Assembly (NCBI GenBank): GCA_902596985.1
Contig: CACJWR010000003.1
Coordinates: forward strand, 39,631-103,630
Direction: 5' to 3'
Source: an uncultured Alphaproteobacteria bacterium
Lineage (GTDB): Bacteria > Pseudomonadota > Alphaproteobacteria > Rhodobacterales > Rhodobacteraceae
DNA: 64,000 nt
In this document: positions 52,095 to 62,634 of the stretch, piece after piece
Layout: each line of letters starts with the position of its first letter
Numbering within the stretch: the first letter of the stretch is position 1
Notes under the pieces: model-generated
Database searches by the model: none
What the model saw: the letters and a program-made list of their open reading frames with translations, nothing else
What the model was told of the DNA's origin: nothing
Made by a program: the position numbers and the translations under genes

Positions 52095-52913
52095 ATGTTT
52101 GATGAAAAAAACACAGAAACAGTTCTCGAGGTCAGTAATATCGAGGTTGTTTACAACAATATTATACTCGTTTTAAGAGGAGTTAGCCTTTCCGTTGAAA
52201 AGGGTGGAATTACAGCTCTATTAGGCGGTAACGGTGCTGGTAAAAGCACAACCCTCAAATCGATCTCAAATTTACTGCGTTCAGAGAGGGGAGAGGTAAC
52301 AAAAGGTTCGATCGCCTATAATGGTGATAACATTAAGGATCTTAATCCTGCCGACATGGTGAGAAGAGGCGTTATTCAGGTCATGGAAGGTAGGCACTGT
52401 TTTGAGCACCTTACGGTTGAAGAGAACCTGTTGACAGGTGCCTACACTAGAAAGGGTGGACGAGCAGAGGTTCAGGAAAGTTTGGAGCTAGTGTATAACT
52501 ATTTTCCACGGCTTAGGGAACGACGTAAGTCATTGGCCGGCTACACTTCTGGTGGTGAACAACAGATGACAGCTATTGGGAGAGCCCTTATGTCGGTTCC
52601 AGAGACTATACTCCTAGATGAGCCGAGCATGGGCCTTGCACCACAGCTAGTAGAGGAAATATTTGAAATTGTTAAGCAATTGAACGAAAAAGAAAATGTG
52701 TCCTTTCTGTTGGCAGAACAGAATACAAATGTGGCGCTAAAATATGCACACAAAGGCTACATTCTAGAAAGTGGAAGGGTTGTTATGGACGGTCCCGCTA
52801 AAGAACTGCGAGAAAATCCTGATGTAAAAGAATTTTATTTGGGTATGTCTGAAGAGGGTCGAAGCTCATTTAAAGAAACGCGTTCCTATCGTCGTAGAAA
52901 AAGGTGGTTATAA
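52095..52913 (+). CDS. livF: ABC transporter ATPase LivF
   Basis: A 272-residue ABC ATPase of the LivF class, the partner of LivG. Walker A is GGNGAGKST, the signature YTSGGEQQMTAIGRAL and Walker B ILLDEPSMGLAP; MEGRHCFEHLTVEENL is the LivF-type Q-loop region. I start at ATG 52095; a longer in-frame start would lie within the terminator stem. The ~15 C-terminal residues are unusually basic (SYRRRKRW). Confidence 0.92.
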   Translation: MFDEKNTETVLEVSNIEVVYNNIILVLRGVSLSVEKGGITALLGGNGAGKSTTLKSISNLLRSERGEVTKGSIAYNGDNIKDLNPADMVRRGVIQVMEGRHCFEHLTVEENLLTGAYTRKGGRAEVQESLELVYNYFPRLRERRKSLAGYTSGGEQQMTAIGRALMSVPETILLDEPSMGLAPQLVEEIFEIVKQLNEKENVSFLLAEQNTNVALKYAHKGYILESGRVVMDGPAKELRENPDVKEFYLGMSEEGRSSFKETRSYRRRKRWL

Positions 52914-52920
52914 AGCTTTT

Positions 52921-54147
52921 ATGACTAAATATTATGATAATTTAGAAACACGATCTCACGACGAGAGAACAACTGATTTATCTAAGCAACTTCCATCACA
53001 AATACAAAACGCTAAAGAGAACTCTGAGGCGTTTAGCAAAATATTGCACGATATAGATCACCAAGAAATTGAATCAATAGAAGATCTAACCAAACTTCCA
53101 GTTCTACGGAAAAGTGAACTGGTACGATTACAGGCTGAATCTCCTCCACTGGGCGGTTTGATTGCAGGAACTGTACGAGATTTTAATCAGATCTTTCAAT
53201 CGCCTGGACCAATCTATGAGCCCGGTATGGTAAAAAAAGATTGGTGGCGATCCGCAAGAGCACTGAATGCAGCTGGAATAGGAAAAGGTGACATTGTACA
53301 AAACTGTTTTTCCTATCATTTCACGCCCGCCGGCATGTTGAGTGAGCAAGGTATCTTGGCAGTGGGGGCAACGGTGTTTCCCGCAGGAACTGGGCAAACG
53401 GAATTACAAGCTCGGGCTGCAAGTGAGATCGGTGTGACAGCATACATTGGTGTACCTGATTTTTTGCAAATAATTTTAGATAAGGGCGATGAGCTAGGAT
53501 TAGACCTTTCCAAAATTAAAAAGGCATTAGTAGGGGGAGGGCCTCTTTTCCCAAAAACAAGGCAAAATTATAAGGATAGGGATATTATATGTTTGCAAAA
53601 CTATGGAACAGCGGATTTAGGTAATGTTGCATATGAGACGTTACCAGACGCTCCAATGGTTGTTGATGAAGGTGTAATTGTTGAAATAGTTACACCAGGT
53701 ACAGGTGATCCTGTTTCAGACGGTGAGATTGGGGAGGTCTTAGTTACCTCATTGAACCCAGATTATCCATTGATAAGGTTTGCAACAGGGGACTTGTCAG
53801 CTGTAGCCCCTGGAAAAAGTGAATGTGGTCGTACAAATGTTCGAATAGTTGGTTGGCGCGGAAGAGCGGATCAAACAACAAAAATTAAAGGGATGTTTGT
53901 GAGACCTGAACAAGTAGCTGATTTAGTGGCAAGATCCCCTGAAATAAAAAAGGCTAGGGTCAATGTAAATCGGAGTGATAATAATGACGTTATGTCAGTT
54001 CTTTTAGAGATTGAAGGAGAAACAAATAAGGACTATGATCCTATGATAAAAGAGATACTTAAACTCAAAGGCGAAGTGCAAATTGTGTCGCCAGGCACTC
54101 TTCCCAATGATGGAAAGGTAATAGACGACCAAAGAACATTTGATTAG
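52921..54147 (+). CDS. Phenylacetate-CoA ligase-like (PaaK family) acyl-CoA ligase
   Basis: A 408-residue member of the PaaK/CapK adenylate-forming family. The core blocks are QSPGPIYEPGM near 100, the GGGPLFPKTRQN turn, QNYGTADLGNVAYE, LVTSLNPDYPLIRFATGDLS and GRADQTTKIKGMFV near the C-terminal lid. The family also includes ligases for other aryl or short-chain acids, so a phenylacetate substrate is not claimed. No paa ring-cleavage genes are near. It starts 7 bases after livF and reads into the thiolase gene. Confidence 0.85.
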   Translation: MTKYYDNLETRSHDERTTDLSKQLPSQIQNAKENSEAFSKILHDIDHQEIESIEDLTKLPVLRKSELVRLQAESPPLGGLIAGTVRDFNQIFQSPGPIYEPGMVKKDWWRSARALNAAGIGKGDIVQNCFSYHFTPAGMLSEQGILAVGATVFPAGTGQTELQARAASEIGVTAYIGVPDFLQIILDKGDELGLDLSKIKKALVGGGPLFPKTRQNYKDRDIICLQNYGTADLGNVAYETLPDAPMVVDEGVIVEIVTPGTGDPVSDGEIGEVLVTSLNPDYPLIRFATGDLSAVAPGKSECGRTNVRIVGWRGRADQTTKIKGMFVRPEQVADLVARSPEIKKARVNVNRSDNNDVMSVLLEIEGETNKDYDPMIKEILKLKGEVQIVSPGTLPNDGKVIDDQRTFD

Positions 54148-54160
54148 ATAGGGGGATTAC

Positions 54161-55339
54161 ATGAAAAAAGTAGTAATTGTTGGGGCTTCAAGAACACCAA
54201 TGGGAGGCTTTCATGGAGAAATGAGCCAAGCAACAGCACCCGAGTTAGGTGGTGCTGCGATAAAAGGAGCAATAGAAAATGCTGGTGTTAAAAATGAAAG
54301 TATAGATGAAGTCATAATGGGCAATGTTTTGTCTGCCGGTCAAGGGCAAGCTCCAGCAAGACAGGCATCGTTTAAAGCGGGTCTCTCCGAAAACGTTCCT
54401 GCTGTTACATTGAATAAAATGTGTGGATCCGGTTTAAAGTCTATTATATATGCGCATGACCAAATAAAAGCTGGAACAAATGAATTGGTGGCAGCGGGGG
54501 GAATGGAGAGCATGACCAATGCTCCTTATCTTTCTCCAAAAATGAGAGCTGGCGCGCGTGTTGGTCATCAACAAATGTATGACCACATGTTCCTAGACGG
54601 ATTGGAAGATGCTTACGAGCCTGGAAGATTAATGGGCACATACGCAGAAGATACAGCAGAGTTATTTCAATTCACGAGAGAGCAGCAAGATGAGTATGCT
54701 ATTGGTTCGTTAAATAATGCTCTAAGTGCTCAAAAAGAAAATGCTTTTGATAAAGAAATTTCACCGGTGACGATTAAAACTAGAAAAGGTGATATTACCA
54801 TTAAAGAAGACGAACAACCCAAGAATGCACAACCAGAAAAAATTCCAAACTTAAAACCTGCATTCAAAAAAGATGGAACCGTTACTGCGGCTAACTCTTC
54901 TTCAATTTCAGATGGAGCAGCCGCACTATTAATTAGCTCGGAAGAAAGAGCTAACGAGCTTTCGCTCCCAGTACGAGCTACTATTTTGGGGCATACTGTC
55001 CACGCCCACAAGCCTGGTATGTTTACCACAGCACCTATCCCAGCTGCTAAGAAGTTGTTGGAAAAAGTAGGATGGTCAACAGATGAAGTTGATTTATGGG
55101 AAGTGAATGAGGCTTTTGCGGTTGTCCCTATGGGTTTTATGAAGGAATTAAACATTCCTAGAGAAAAGATAAATGTTAATGGTGGCGCTTGCGCTTTGGG
55201 GCATCCGATAGGAGCGTCGGGAGCTAGAATTTTAGTGACTTTACTTAATGCATTAGAAAAAAGAAATTTGAAAAAAGGTGTCGCGGCTATTTGTTTGGGC
55301 GGAGGTGAGGGTCTAGCTATGGCTATAGAAAGACCATGA
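54161..55339 (+). CDS. Acetyl-CoA C-acetyltransferase (thiolase)
   Basis: A 392-residue class-II thiolase. The nucleophilic Cys is in NKMCGSGLKS (about 88), the GHPIGASG histidine block is NGGACALGHPIGASG, and the second catalytic Cys is in AICLGGGEG. It can cleave acetoacetyl-CoA formed from HMG-CoA lyase products, or 2-methylacetoacetyl-CoA from isoleucine. GGGGG precedes the ATG; the 3' end overlaps the SDR gene by four bases. Confidence 0.93.
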   Translation: MKKVVIVGASRTPMGGFHGEMSQATAPELGGAAIKGAIENAGVKNESIDEVIMGNVLSAGQGQAPARQASFKAGLSENVPAVTLNKMCGSGLKSIIYAHDQIKAGTNELVAAGGMESMTNAPYLSPKMRAGARVGHQQMYDHMFLDGLEDAYEPGRLMGTYAEDTAELFQFTREQQDEYAIGSLNNALSAQKENAFDKEISPVTIKTRKGDITIKEDEQPKNAQPEKIPNLKPAFKKDGTVTAANSSSISDGAAALLISSEERANELSLPVRATILGHTVHAHKPGMFTTAPIPAAKKLLEKVGWSTDEVDLWEVNEAFAVVPMGFMKELNIPREKINVNGGACALGHPIGASGARILVTLLNALEKRNLKKGVAAICLGGGEGLAMAIERP

Positions 55340-56106
55340 AAATTTCCGAAAATACAGCAGTTTTAGTTACTGGAGGTGCATCTGGACTGGGGTTGGCAGT
55401 AGTCGAAAAATTTGTTTCTCTGGGAGCAAAAGTTGCAGTCTTCGATATGAATGAGGCGGAAGGGTCAAAAGTAGCCAGTCAACACGGAGTTACTTTTCAG
55501 AAAGTGGATGTATCGGACCCTCAATCAGTAGCAGATGGCCTAAATTCAATAAGAAAGAGTATTGGGCAGGAAAGCGTTTGCGTGAATTGTGCAGGTATTG
55601 GTTTTTCTCAAAAAACGGTTTCTAAAGGTCGAAACCATCAATTTGACCTATTTGATAAAACAATACGTATAAATCTAATTGGTACTTTTAACGTGGCGTC
55701 TCAAAGTGCTCTAGGAATGTCAGAGCAAAATACGGTGTTAAGCGATGATCAAGAAAAGGGTGTTATAATTAATACCGCATCAGTTGCTGCTTTCGATGGT
55801 CAAATCGGACAGATTGCTTACTCAGCCTCTAAGGGTGGTGTTGTGGGAATGACATTACCAATGGCGCGTGATTTAGCCCAAAATGGAATTAGGGTTGTAA
55901 CGATTGCGCCAGGTCTTTTTAGTACACCAATGCTACGAAGTTTACCGGAGGATGTTCAGGATGCCCTGGGTAAATCAGTACCCTTTCCTCCGAGACTAGG
56001 GTCACCCTCAGAATTTGCTGATTTAAGTATCCAGATTGTAGAAAATAGTATGCTCAACGGAGAGACTATTAGGCTGGATGGTGCAATCCGTATGGCACCA
56101 AAATAG
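55336..56106 (+). CDS. 3-hydroxyacyl-CoA dehydrogenase type-2-like SDR
   Basis: A 256-residue SDR close in pattern to HSD17B10, which oxidises 2-methyl-3-hydroxybutyryl-CoA and other 3-hydroxyacyl-CoAs. Motifs: [42 protein letters not shown] and [18 protein letters not shown], then [10 protein letters not shown]. Coupled to the thiolase gene by an ATGA overlap, which fits consecutive beta-oxidation steps. Confidence 0.9.
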   Translation: MKISENTAVLVTGGASGLGLAVVEKFVSLGAKVAVFDMNEAEGSKVASQHGVTFQKVDVSDPQSVADGLNSIRKSIGQESVCVNCAGIGFSQKTVSKGRNHQFDLFDKTIRINLIGTFNVASQSALGMSEQNTVLSDDQEKGVIINTASVAAFDGQIGQIAYSASKGGVVGMTLPMARDLAQNGIRVVTIAPGLFSTPMLRSLPEDVQDALGKSVPFPPRLGSPSEFADLSIQIVENSMLNGETIRLDGAIRMAPK

Positions 56107-56120
56107 AGGCTCGTGTAAAG

Positions 56121-57290
56121 ATGTTTAATGCAACAATGGATTTTGGCTTAGGGGAAGATATAGATGCGCTTAGAGAAACCGTCAGGAAGTTTGCGCTAGA
56201 AGAAATTGCTCCAAAGTCTGCAGAGGTAGATAGGTCCAACGACTTTCCTATGGAGCTTTGGGAGATGATGGGAAATTTGGGCTTGCATGGAATAACAATC
56301 TCTGAAGAGTTTGGCGGTGTCGATATGGGGTATCTTGCTCATTGTGTAGCAGTTGAAGAAATTAGTAGAGCCAATGCGGCAATAGGAATGTCATATGGAG
56401 CACATTCGAATTTGTGTATAAACCAAATTTATAGATGGGGAAACAGGCAACAAAAAAATAAATATTTACCAAAATTAATAAGTGGTGAGCATATAGGATC
56501 GCTCGCGATGTCAGAGCCAAGTGCTGGCTCTGATGTTGTTTCGATGAAGCTAAAGGCAGAAAAACGAAACGATTATTATTTACTAAATGGATCAAAAATG
56601 TGGATTACTAATGGGCCTGACGCCGATACGCTTGTTGTATATGCAAAAACTGATGTCTCTGCAGGCCCTAAAGGCATAACAGCTTTTCTCATAGAGAAAG
56701 ATATGCAAGGTTTTTCCACTGGAAAGAAGCTGGATAAGCTGGGCATGCGTGGATCGAACACGTCAGAGTTAATTTTTGAAAATTGTGAAGTTCCCTATGA
56801 AAACGTCCTCGGTGAAGAGGGGAAAGGTGTGAATGTTCTTATGTCTGGACTTGATTACGAAAGAGTAGTTTTAGCGGCGGGTCCTGTTGGAATAATGGCT
56901 GGTGCTATGGATGTGGTAGTGCCTTATATCCACGAAAGAGAACAATTTGGTAAACCTATCGGTACTTTCCAGTTAATGCAGGGAAAGATCGCTGATATGT
57001 ACACTACAATGAATGCATGCAGATCATATGTCTATTCTGTAGCAAGAGCATGTGATGAAGGACAAACTACGAGAAAAGACTCAGCTGGGTGCATACTTTA
57101 TGCGGCTGAGAAAGCAACCCAAATAGCACTAGATGCAATACAATGTCTTGGTGGCAACGGATATATTAATGATTATCCCACAGGCAGACTTCTACGTGAT
57201 GCAAAACTCTATGAGATCGGTGCGGGTACTTCAGAAATTAGACGCATGCTTATTGGAAGAGAGTTATTTGAAGAAACAAAGCTAAGCTAA
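56121..57290 (+). CDS. ivd: Isovaleryl-CoA dehydrogenase
   Basis: A 389-residue acyl-CoA dehydrogenase of the isovaleryl type, the third step of leucine breakdown. The catalytic glutamate in this subgroup is in the mid-protein [12 protein letters not shown], as in human IVD, rather than near the C-terminus, where this protein has [22 protein letters not shown] contacts are in [15 protein letters not shown] and WITNGPDAD. The stop overlaps the next start (TAATG). Confidence 0.94.
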   Translation: MFNATMDFGLGEDIDALRETVRKFALEEIAPKSAEVDRSNDFPMELWEMMGNLGLHGITISEEFGGVDMGYLAHCVAVEEISRANAAIGMSYGAHSNLCINQIYRWGNRQQKNKYLPKLISGEHIGSLAMSEPSAGSDVVSMKLKAEKRNDYYLLNGSKMWITNGPDADTLVVYAKTDVSAGPKGITAFLIEKDMQGFSTGKKLDKLGMRGSNTSELIFENCEVPYENVLGEEGKGVNVLMSGLDYERVVLAAGPVGIMAGAMDVVVPYIHEREQFGKPIGTFQLMQGKIADMYTTMNACRSYVYSVARACDEGQTTRKDSAGCILYAAEKATQIALDAIQCLGGNGYINDYPTGRLLRDAKLYEIGAGTSEIRRMLIGRELFEETKLS

Positions 57291-58891
57291 TGAAAAACGT
57301 CGGGTCTGAAAGGCCAACTAATTCTAAGGAATTCACAGAAAATTATTCTGCAATGGAGAAAGCCATTGAAAAAGTGGATAGCTTGGCAAAAAGGCTGATA
57401 GCAGGTGGCTCAGAAAATTCAAAAGCGCGCCATGTAAAAAGAGGTAAAATGCTGCCAAGAGACAGAGTAGCAAATCTACTAGACACCGGTTCATTTTTTT
57501 TGGAAGTGGGGCTCTTTGCTGCGAACGGCGAGTATAAAGATGAGGTACCTTCCGCTGGTGCGATAGCAGGCGTTGGGCTCGTATCCAAGCGACTCTGTAT
57601 GATTATTTGTAATGATGCAACAGTGAAGGGTGGAAGTTACTATCCTTTGACTGTAAAAAAACACCTAAGAGCGCAGGAAATTGCAGCTGAAAATAATCTC
57701 CCATGTATTTATCTTGTCGATAGTGGTGGTGCAAACTTACCTTCATGGGATGACGTGTTTCCTGACAAAAATCATTTTGGACGAATATTTTACAACCAGG
57801 CGCAAATGAGCGCGAGAGGTATACCACAAATTGCGGTTGTTATGGGGTCGTGTACTGCTGGTGGGGCATATCTGCCTGCTATGTCAGATCAAACAATAAT
57901 TGTGAAGAACCAGGGCACAATATTTTTAGCCGGGCCACCACTTCTAAAGCAAGCAACTGGTGAAATTGTCGATGCAGAAACGCTAGGTGGTGGAGACACT
58001 CATGCGAGATTATCAGGTGTTGCTGATTATTTAGCCGATAATGATCAGCATGCGATATCTTTAACCAGAATGATTATAAGTGATTTATCATCAATTCCGG
58101 AATACAAACGCTTAAATTATAATCCACCAATGCTTGATCCGGATGACCTACTTGGGTTTGTGAATTCTGATCCAAAGAAAGGCTTCGATATATTCAATTT
58201 GATTGGGCGCATTGTTGATGGATCCAAATTTTCAGAATTTAAAGCTACTTATGGAGAAACACTTGTATGCGGTTTTGCTCAGGTTTGTGGAGTTGAGGTC
58301 GGTATTATAGGAAATAATGGAGTTTTGTTTTCTGAGAGTTCAAAAAAAGGGGCTCACTTTATAGAACTTTGTTGTCAAAGAAAAATACCCTTACTTTTTT
58401 TACAAAATATAACGGGATTTATGGTCGGGAAAAAATATGAGCAAACTGGGATCGCAAGCGATGGTGCCAAACTTGTTCATGCCGTATCTTGTGCAAATGT
58501 TCCTAAAATAACTGTTATAGTGGGAGGCTCATATGGCGCTGGTAACTACGGAATGTGTGGTCGAGCTTTTGGGCCTCGATTTTTGTGGACATGGCCAAAT
58601 GCAAAGGTCGCCGTCATGGGGGGCGAGCAGGCTGCTGGAGTAATGGCAGAAGTAAATATTGTAGCAGCGAAATCAAAGGGTAGGAAACTTTCAGAGAAAG
58701 AAATAAATAGCATTAAAAAACCAATTTTGGACATGTTTGCGCATAAGTCTGAAGCTACTTTCGCGTCTGCACATTTGTGGGACGATGGAATTATCGACCC
58801 AAGAAAAACTAGAGAAGTCGTTGCGTTATCTCTCGAAATTGCAATGAATGCACCTGTTGAAGACACAAAGTTCGGTGTCTTTAGGATGTAA
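57290..58891 (+). CDS. mccB: Methylcrotonyl-CoA carboxylase, carboxyltransferase (beta) subunit
   Basis: A 533-residue carboxyltransferase of the MCC/propionyl-CoA type. It has [30 protein letters not shown] (the MCC-type segment, about 142-171), [41 protein letters not shown] and [12 protein letters not shown]. Length and context, between isovaleryl-CoA dehydrogenase and the biotin subunit, favour 3-methylcrotonyl-CoA over propionyl- or geranyl-CoA. Confidence 0.93.
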   Translation: MKNVGSERPTNSKEFTENYSAMEKAIEKVDSLAKRLIAGGSENSKARHVKRGKMLPRDRVANLLDTGSFFLEVGLFAANGEYKDEVPSAGAIAGVGLVSKRLCMIICNDATVKGGSYYPLTVKKHLRAQEIAAENNLPCIYLVDSGGANLPSWDDVFPDKNHFGRIFYNQAQMSARGIPQIAVVMGSCTAGGAYLPAMSDQTIIVKNQGTIFLAGPPLLKQATGEIVDAETLGGGDTHARLSGVADYLADNDQHAISLTRMIISDLSSIPEYKRLNYNPPMLDPDDLLGFVNSDPKKGFDIFNLIGRIVDGSKFSEFKATYGETLVCGFAQVCGVEVGIIGNNGVLFSESSKKGAHFIELCCQRKIPLLFLQNITGFMVGKKYEQTGIASDGAKLVHAVSCANVPKITVIVGGSYGAGNYGMCGRAFGPRFLWTWPNAKVAVMGGEQAAGVMAEVNIVAAKSKGRKLSEKEINSIKKPILDMFAHKSEATFASAHLWDDGIIDPRKTREVVALSLEIAMNAPVEDTKFGVFRM

Positions 58892-60840
58892 TGATGTTCA
58901 AAAGTATCTTAATAGCTAATCGAGGAGAAATTGCTTGCCGTTTAATTAAGTCAGCTAGACGCCTCGGGATAAAAACCTATGCGGTCTATTCAGAAGCGGA
59001 CAAACATTCTTTGCATACAAAAGAGGCAGACGTTGCAGTTTGTATTGGCCAAGCGGAATCAAAAAAAAGTTATTTAAATATAAAAAGAATTATTGAGGTT
59101 GCGTTGGAAAATAAAATCGAAGCAATACACCCTGGTTATGGCTTCCTTTCAGAGAACTATCTTTTTGCAAAAAAGGTCGAGGCAAGTGGAATTAAATTTA
59201 TTGGCCCCAGTTGGAAGTCAATTAGAGCAATGGGTAATAAGAATAACGCGAAAGAAATTATATCGTCAGCTAATATTCCATTGGTTGATGGCTTTTTGGT
59301 TGATAAGGAAAAACCTGTAGAGAATAAAAATAAAGTGAAAGAAATAGGCTTTCCAGTCATTGCCAAAGCCGCAGCCGGTGGAGGAGGTAAAGGGATGAGA
59401 GTTGTTTATCGCGAAAGTGATCTCCAAGACTCTATTGAAGCAGTTGCCAGAGAAGCGCGAAGTAGTTTCAAAGACGACGAGGTGATAATTGAAAAATATA
59501 TCAAAGGTGGAAAACATATTGAGATTCAAATTGCAAGAGATAATCATGGAAATTGCATACATCTACTCGAACGTGATTGTTCATCACAAAGGAGATACCA
59601 AAAAGTTTTAGAAGAGGCTCCATCTTTATCAATTCCCGAACCAACAAAACGAAGGATGTATGAGGCAGCAATAGATATTGCTAACAAAATAGATTATCGA
59701 AGCTTGGGGACCATAGAATTCATAGTCGATGTCCAATCTCAAAAGGACGATTTACCTTTTTTCTTTCTTGAAATGAATACAAGACTACAGGTCGAGCATC
59801 CTGTTACTGAAGAAATTTTAGGTATGGATCTTGTTGAGTTACAGATCAATATTGCCGCAGGAAAAAAACTAGATATAGATAATGATAAAGTTATACCCAG
59901 CGGACATGCAATAGAGGTCAGAATATATGCAGAGGATCCTAAAAATGACTTTTTACCCAGCCCTGGGCTCATTCAAGCTTTAAATCTTCCAAAAGAGGGG
60001 AGATTTGATTTTGGCGTAAGATCTGGTGACTACGTAAGTACATTTTACGATCCAATGTTAGGAAAAATTATAGTACATGCTAATGATAGAGATGAAGCTA
60101 GGACCAAGCTTATTGGTTGTTTAGAAGAATTTAAGGTTCAGGGAATTAAAACAAATACAGATTTTCTGAGCTACATTTTGAATGGCGAAATATTTAGGAA
60201 GGATATAATCCAAGTTACAGATCTTGATGATCTGGCTTTAAAATTTAAAAACCTTTCACCAAACCCGACTGACATAGTAGCAGCTACTCTAATTTTTTTT
60301 AACGCAGAAGCACAATTTAAAAATAAAATGTGGAGACTATGGGGGGCTGGCTCTGCAAATATCTTGTTGAGACAGCAAGAAAAAAGTTATGCAATAATTG
60401 TCAACTCAAGCGATGGAAGGAAATTTCAATTAAATTTTGGAGATGAAATTTTTTTAGTAGAAAACGTTTTTTCAAGTAAAAAAAATATTTCATTTGAGAT
60501 AAATCATAGATTGATCAGTTTTGATTTCCTTGCAAAAGATAAAACACTAAGCTTATACAGAGAGGGAATAAAATTTGTTTTTGAAAATATTACTAACATA
60601 TATCAGAGCAATGAAGTTGATGCGCAAGAGAGAAAAATTATTGCACCTATAACCGGCAGTATTGCAAAAATTTTGGTAAAAAATGGGCAGGTGGTATCCA
60701 AAGATGAAGCAGTCGTATTCATAGAAGCAATGAAAATGGAGTATAAGTTAGTTGCGCTTAAAAGTGGGAAAGTTATAGGATTAAAAAATAAAAAAGGTGA
60801 CTTGATTGAAAAAGGTGAGACACTTTTAGAAATAGAATAA
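58891..60840 (+). CDS. mccA: Methylcrotonyl-CoA carboxylase, biotin carboxylase (alpha) subunit
   Basis: A 649-residue biotin subunit. Domains in order: biotin carboxylase (1-~445) with ILIANRGEIACRLIKSARRL, AAAGGGGKGMRVV and EMNTRLQVEHPVTEEI; an AT-rich, poorly conserved linker domain (~450-575); and a C-terminal biotinyl domain with EAMKMEY, where biotin is attached to K. Two ATGs in a row (58891, 58894) are possible starts. The last stop base of mccB is the first base of the gene. Confidence 0.94.
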   Translation: MMFKSILIANRGEIACRLIKSARRLGIKTYAVYSEADKHSLHTKEADVAVCIGQAESKKSYLNIKRIIEVALENKIEAIHPGYGFLSENYLFAKKVEASGIKFIGPSWKSIRAMGNKNNAKEIISSANIPLVDGFLVDKEKPVENKNKVKEIGFPVIAKAAAGGGGKGMRVVYRESDLQDSIEAVAREARSSFKDDEVIIEKYIKGGKHIEIQIARDNHGNCIHLLERDCSSQRRYQKVLEEAPSLSIPEPTKRRMYEAAIDIANKIDYRSLGTIEFIVDVQSQKDDLPFFFLEMNTRLQVEHPVTEEILGMDLVELQINIAAGKKLDIDNDKVIPSGHAIEVRIYAEDPKNDFLPSPGLIQALNLPKEGRFDFGVRSGDYVSTFYDPMLGKIIVHANDRDEARTKLIGCLEEFKVQGIKTNTDFLSYILNGEIFRKDIIQVTDLDDLALKFKNLSPNPTDIVAATLIFFNAEAQFKNKMWRLWGAGSANILLRQQEKSYAIIVNSSDGRKFQLNFGDEIFLVENVFSSKKNISFEINHRLISFDFLAKDKTLSLYREGIKFVFENITNIYQSNEVDAQERKIIAPITGSIAKILVKNGQVVSKDEAVVFIEAMKMEYKLVALKSGKVIGLKNKKGDLIEKGETLLEIE

Positions 60841-60841
60841 G

Positions 60842-61696
60842 ATGGTTGAGACAATAAGGATTTTTGAGGTAGGGCCCAGAGATGGTTTGCAAAACATCAA
60901 AAATGAAATCCCAATAAACAAGAAGATTGAACTAATTAATATCCTGAGTACTACAGGAATAGGCAAAATAGAATGCGGTAGTTTTGTGAGTGCAAAGTGG
61001 GTTCCTCAGATGAGGGGCACCAATGAAATTTTTGAGGAAATAATAAGAGTAGACGGTGTTAAATACACCGCTTTGACCCCAAACTTAAAGGGTTTTGAAA
61101 ATGCATTGCACGCTAAGGTAGATGAGGTCGCAGTCTTTGCTGCTGCGTCGGAGACTTTTTCTCAAAAAAATGTTAATTGTTCAATAGACGAAAGTTTAGC
61201 AAGATTCCGAGATCTTTTCAAAAAGGCTGGTGAAAAGAAAGTGCCAGTAAGAGGATACGTATCGTGTATAGTTGAATGCCCCTATGAGGGTAAAATTTCT
61301 CCAGAGAGTGTACTCAAAGTGGCGTCACAGCTCCTAGACATGGGTTGTTATGAAGTTTCCTTAGGAGATACAATAGGCAAGGGTACACCTAAAACTATAG
61401 AGGAACTTCTCAAGGTGCTTTGTTCCGAGATAAATAAAAAAAAACTTGCAGGACATTTCCATGACACATCGGATACGGCTATAAGAAATGTCGAAATCGG
61501 ACTAAAATACGGACTGTCAACCTTTGACTCCGCAGTAGGTGGACTTGGAGGGTGTCCTTATGCTCCCGGTGCAAAAGGTAATCTAAATACGCGTAGTTTA
61601 ATTGAGGCTTTTGGTATCAACAGCTTCAGTGAAGATTTAGATTTAGATAAAATAAAGATTGCGGAAAAACATATAGGTAAGATTAATCAATACTAA
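60842..61696 (+). CDS. hmgL: Hydroxymethylglutaryl-CoA lyase
   Basis: A 284-residue TIM-barrel lyase that splits HMG-CoA into acetyl-CoA and acetoacetate, the last leucine-specific step. VGPRDGLQNIKNEIP carries the metal/base Arg-Asp pair, GHFHDTSDTAIRN the metal histidines and GLGGCPYAPGAKGN the catalytic Cys loop. It starts one base after mccA. Its product acetoacetate would need activation to feed the thiolase encoded upstream. Confidence 0.94.
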   Translation: MVETIRIFEVGPRDGLQNIKNEIPINKKIELINILSTTGIGKIECGSFVSAKWVPQMRGTNEIFEEIIRVDGVKYTALTPNLKGFENALHAKVDEVAVFAAASETFSQKNVNCSIDESLARFRDLFKKAGEKKVPVRGYVSCIVECPYEGKISPESVLKVASQLLDMGCYEVSLGDTIGKGTPKTIEELLKVLCSEINKKKLAGHFHDTSDTAIRNVEIGLKYGLSTFDSAVGGLGGCPYAPGAKGNLNTRSLIEAFGINSFSEDLDLDKIKIAEKHIGKINQY

Positions 61697-61762
61697 TACT
61701 TGTACTAACATTACTGGTTGTGTTTTTTACGCAACGTAATGCAAATTTTCCCGCTACATTTA

Positions 61763-61774
61763 ACTTCTAGAAGT
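61763..61774. promoter_or_regulatory. Perfect 12-base palindrome upstream of the urease operon
   Basis: ACTTCTAGAAGT, a perfect palindrome 47 bases before the ureD ATG and just before AT-rich sequence with a TATAGT hexamer (61785-61790 region) that could be a -10. It may be an operator; chance is possible. Confidence 0.3.
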
Positions 61775-61821
61775 AACTTGATTATAGTATAGTAGCAAGA
61801 GATTACAGTTGTTAGAAATAA

Positions 61822-62619
61822 ATGTATCAGCCACTAGAAAGAGCCACAGGCAAACTAAAAGCTACAATAAGAGGTAGTCGGAATAGAATTGGCGAACTTT
61901 ATCAAGAAGGCTCATCAAGGCTTTTTTTCCCTAAAAACTTTTCTAAAATTAAGGAATGTGTTGTTATTAATACAGCTGGCGGTATCACAGGAGGTGATAA
62001 GTTTGAGAGTTCGATAGAAGCCGCTGAAGAAAGTTCTATTGTCGTTACAACACAGGCGTCGGAAAAGGTTTATAAAGCGAGCAATGGATCAGCTGAGGTC
62101 GAAGCGACTTTTTTCGTAAGCAAAAACAGTAAATTACTTTGGCTACCCCAAGATACTATTCTTTTTTCAAAGAGTGATCTATCAAGAAAGATTACGATAC
62201 GTATCGAAGATAACTCAGAATTTCTTGCCTTTGATCAGATAGTTCTAGGCCGATCCGCAATGGGAGAAAATATTCAAAAATCGAATTTTAATGATAAGTG
62301 GAAAATATATAAGGGAGATAAATTGATATATTTTGACCAGTCAGGGTGGAGAGAAAGTGTCCCATTACACTGCGCCGGTTTAAAGGATATAAAGTCTTAT
62401 GCGTCATTTTATTATGTAGGGGCTAAAGCATTGGCTTATGAACAAAAATTAAAAAATCTGAAAAAAGATAATAACAATGTTTATTTTGGAAGCAGTCTAA
62501 GAAATGATTGCTTGCTAGTGCGAATGTTTGGATCAAATGCAAAAGCAATTAAAGATAAAGCTATACATCTACTATTGGAGATTTGGCAAGTGGATACACC
62601 TGACGTGTGGAAAGTATAA
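61822..62619 (+). CDS. ureD: Urease accessory protein UreD
   Basis: A 265-residue UreD/UreH-type urease maturation factor, which with UreF and UreG helps load nickel into apo-urease. The family marks are RLFFPKNF, VVINTAGGITGGDKF, VTTQASEKVYKAS and LWLPQDTILFSKSDLSR, with GRSAMGE in the middle. It heads the urease operon, a common place in Alphaproteobacteria. Confidence 0.95.
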   Translation: MYQPLERATGKLKATIRGSRNRIGELYQEGSSRLFFPKNFSKIKECVVINTAGGITGGDKFESSIEAAEESSIVVTTQASEKVYKASNGSAEVEATFFVSKNSKLLWLPQDTILFSKSDLSRKITIRIEDNSEFLAFDQIVLGRSAMGENIQKSNFNDKWKIYKGDKLIYFDQSGWRESVPLHCAGLKDIKSYASFYYVGAKALAYEQKLKNLKKDNNNVYFGSSLRNDCLLVRMFGSNAKAIKDKAIHLLLEIWQVDTPDVWKV

Positions 62620-62634
62620 ATAAGGGAGATATAA

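Noticed and set aside
54730..55155. 141-residue minus-strand frame
   Set aside because: Antisense to the thiolase gene, with no ribosome binding site or recognisable domain.
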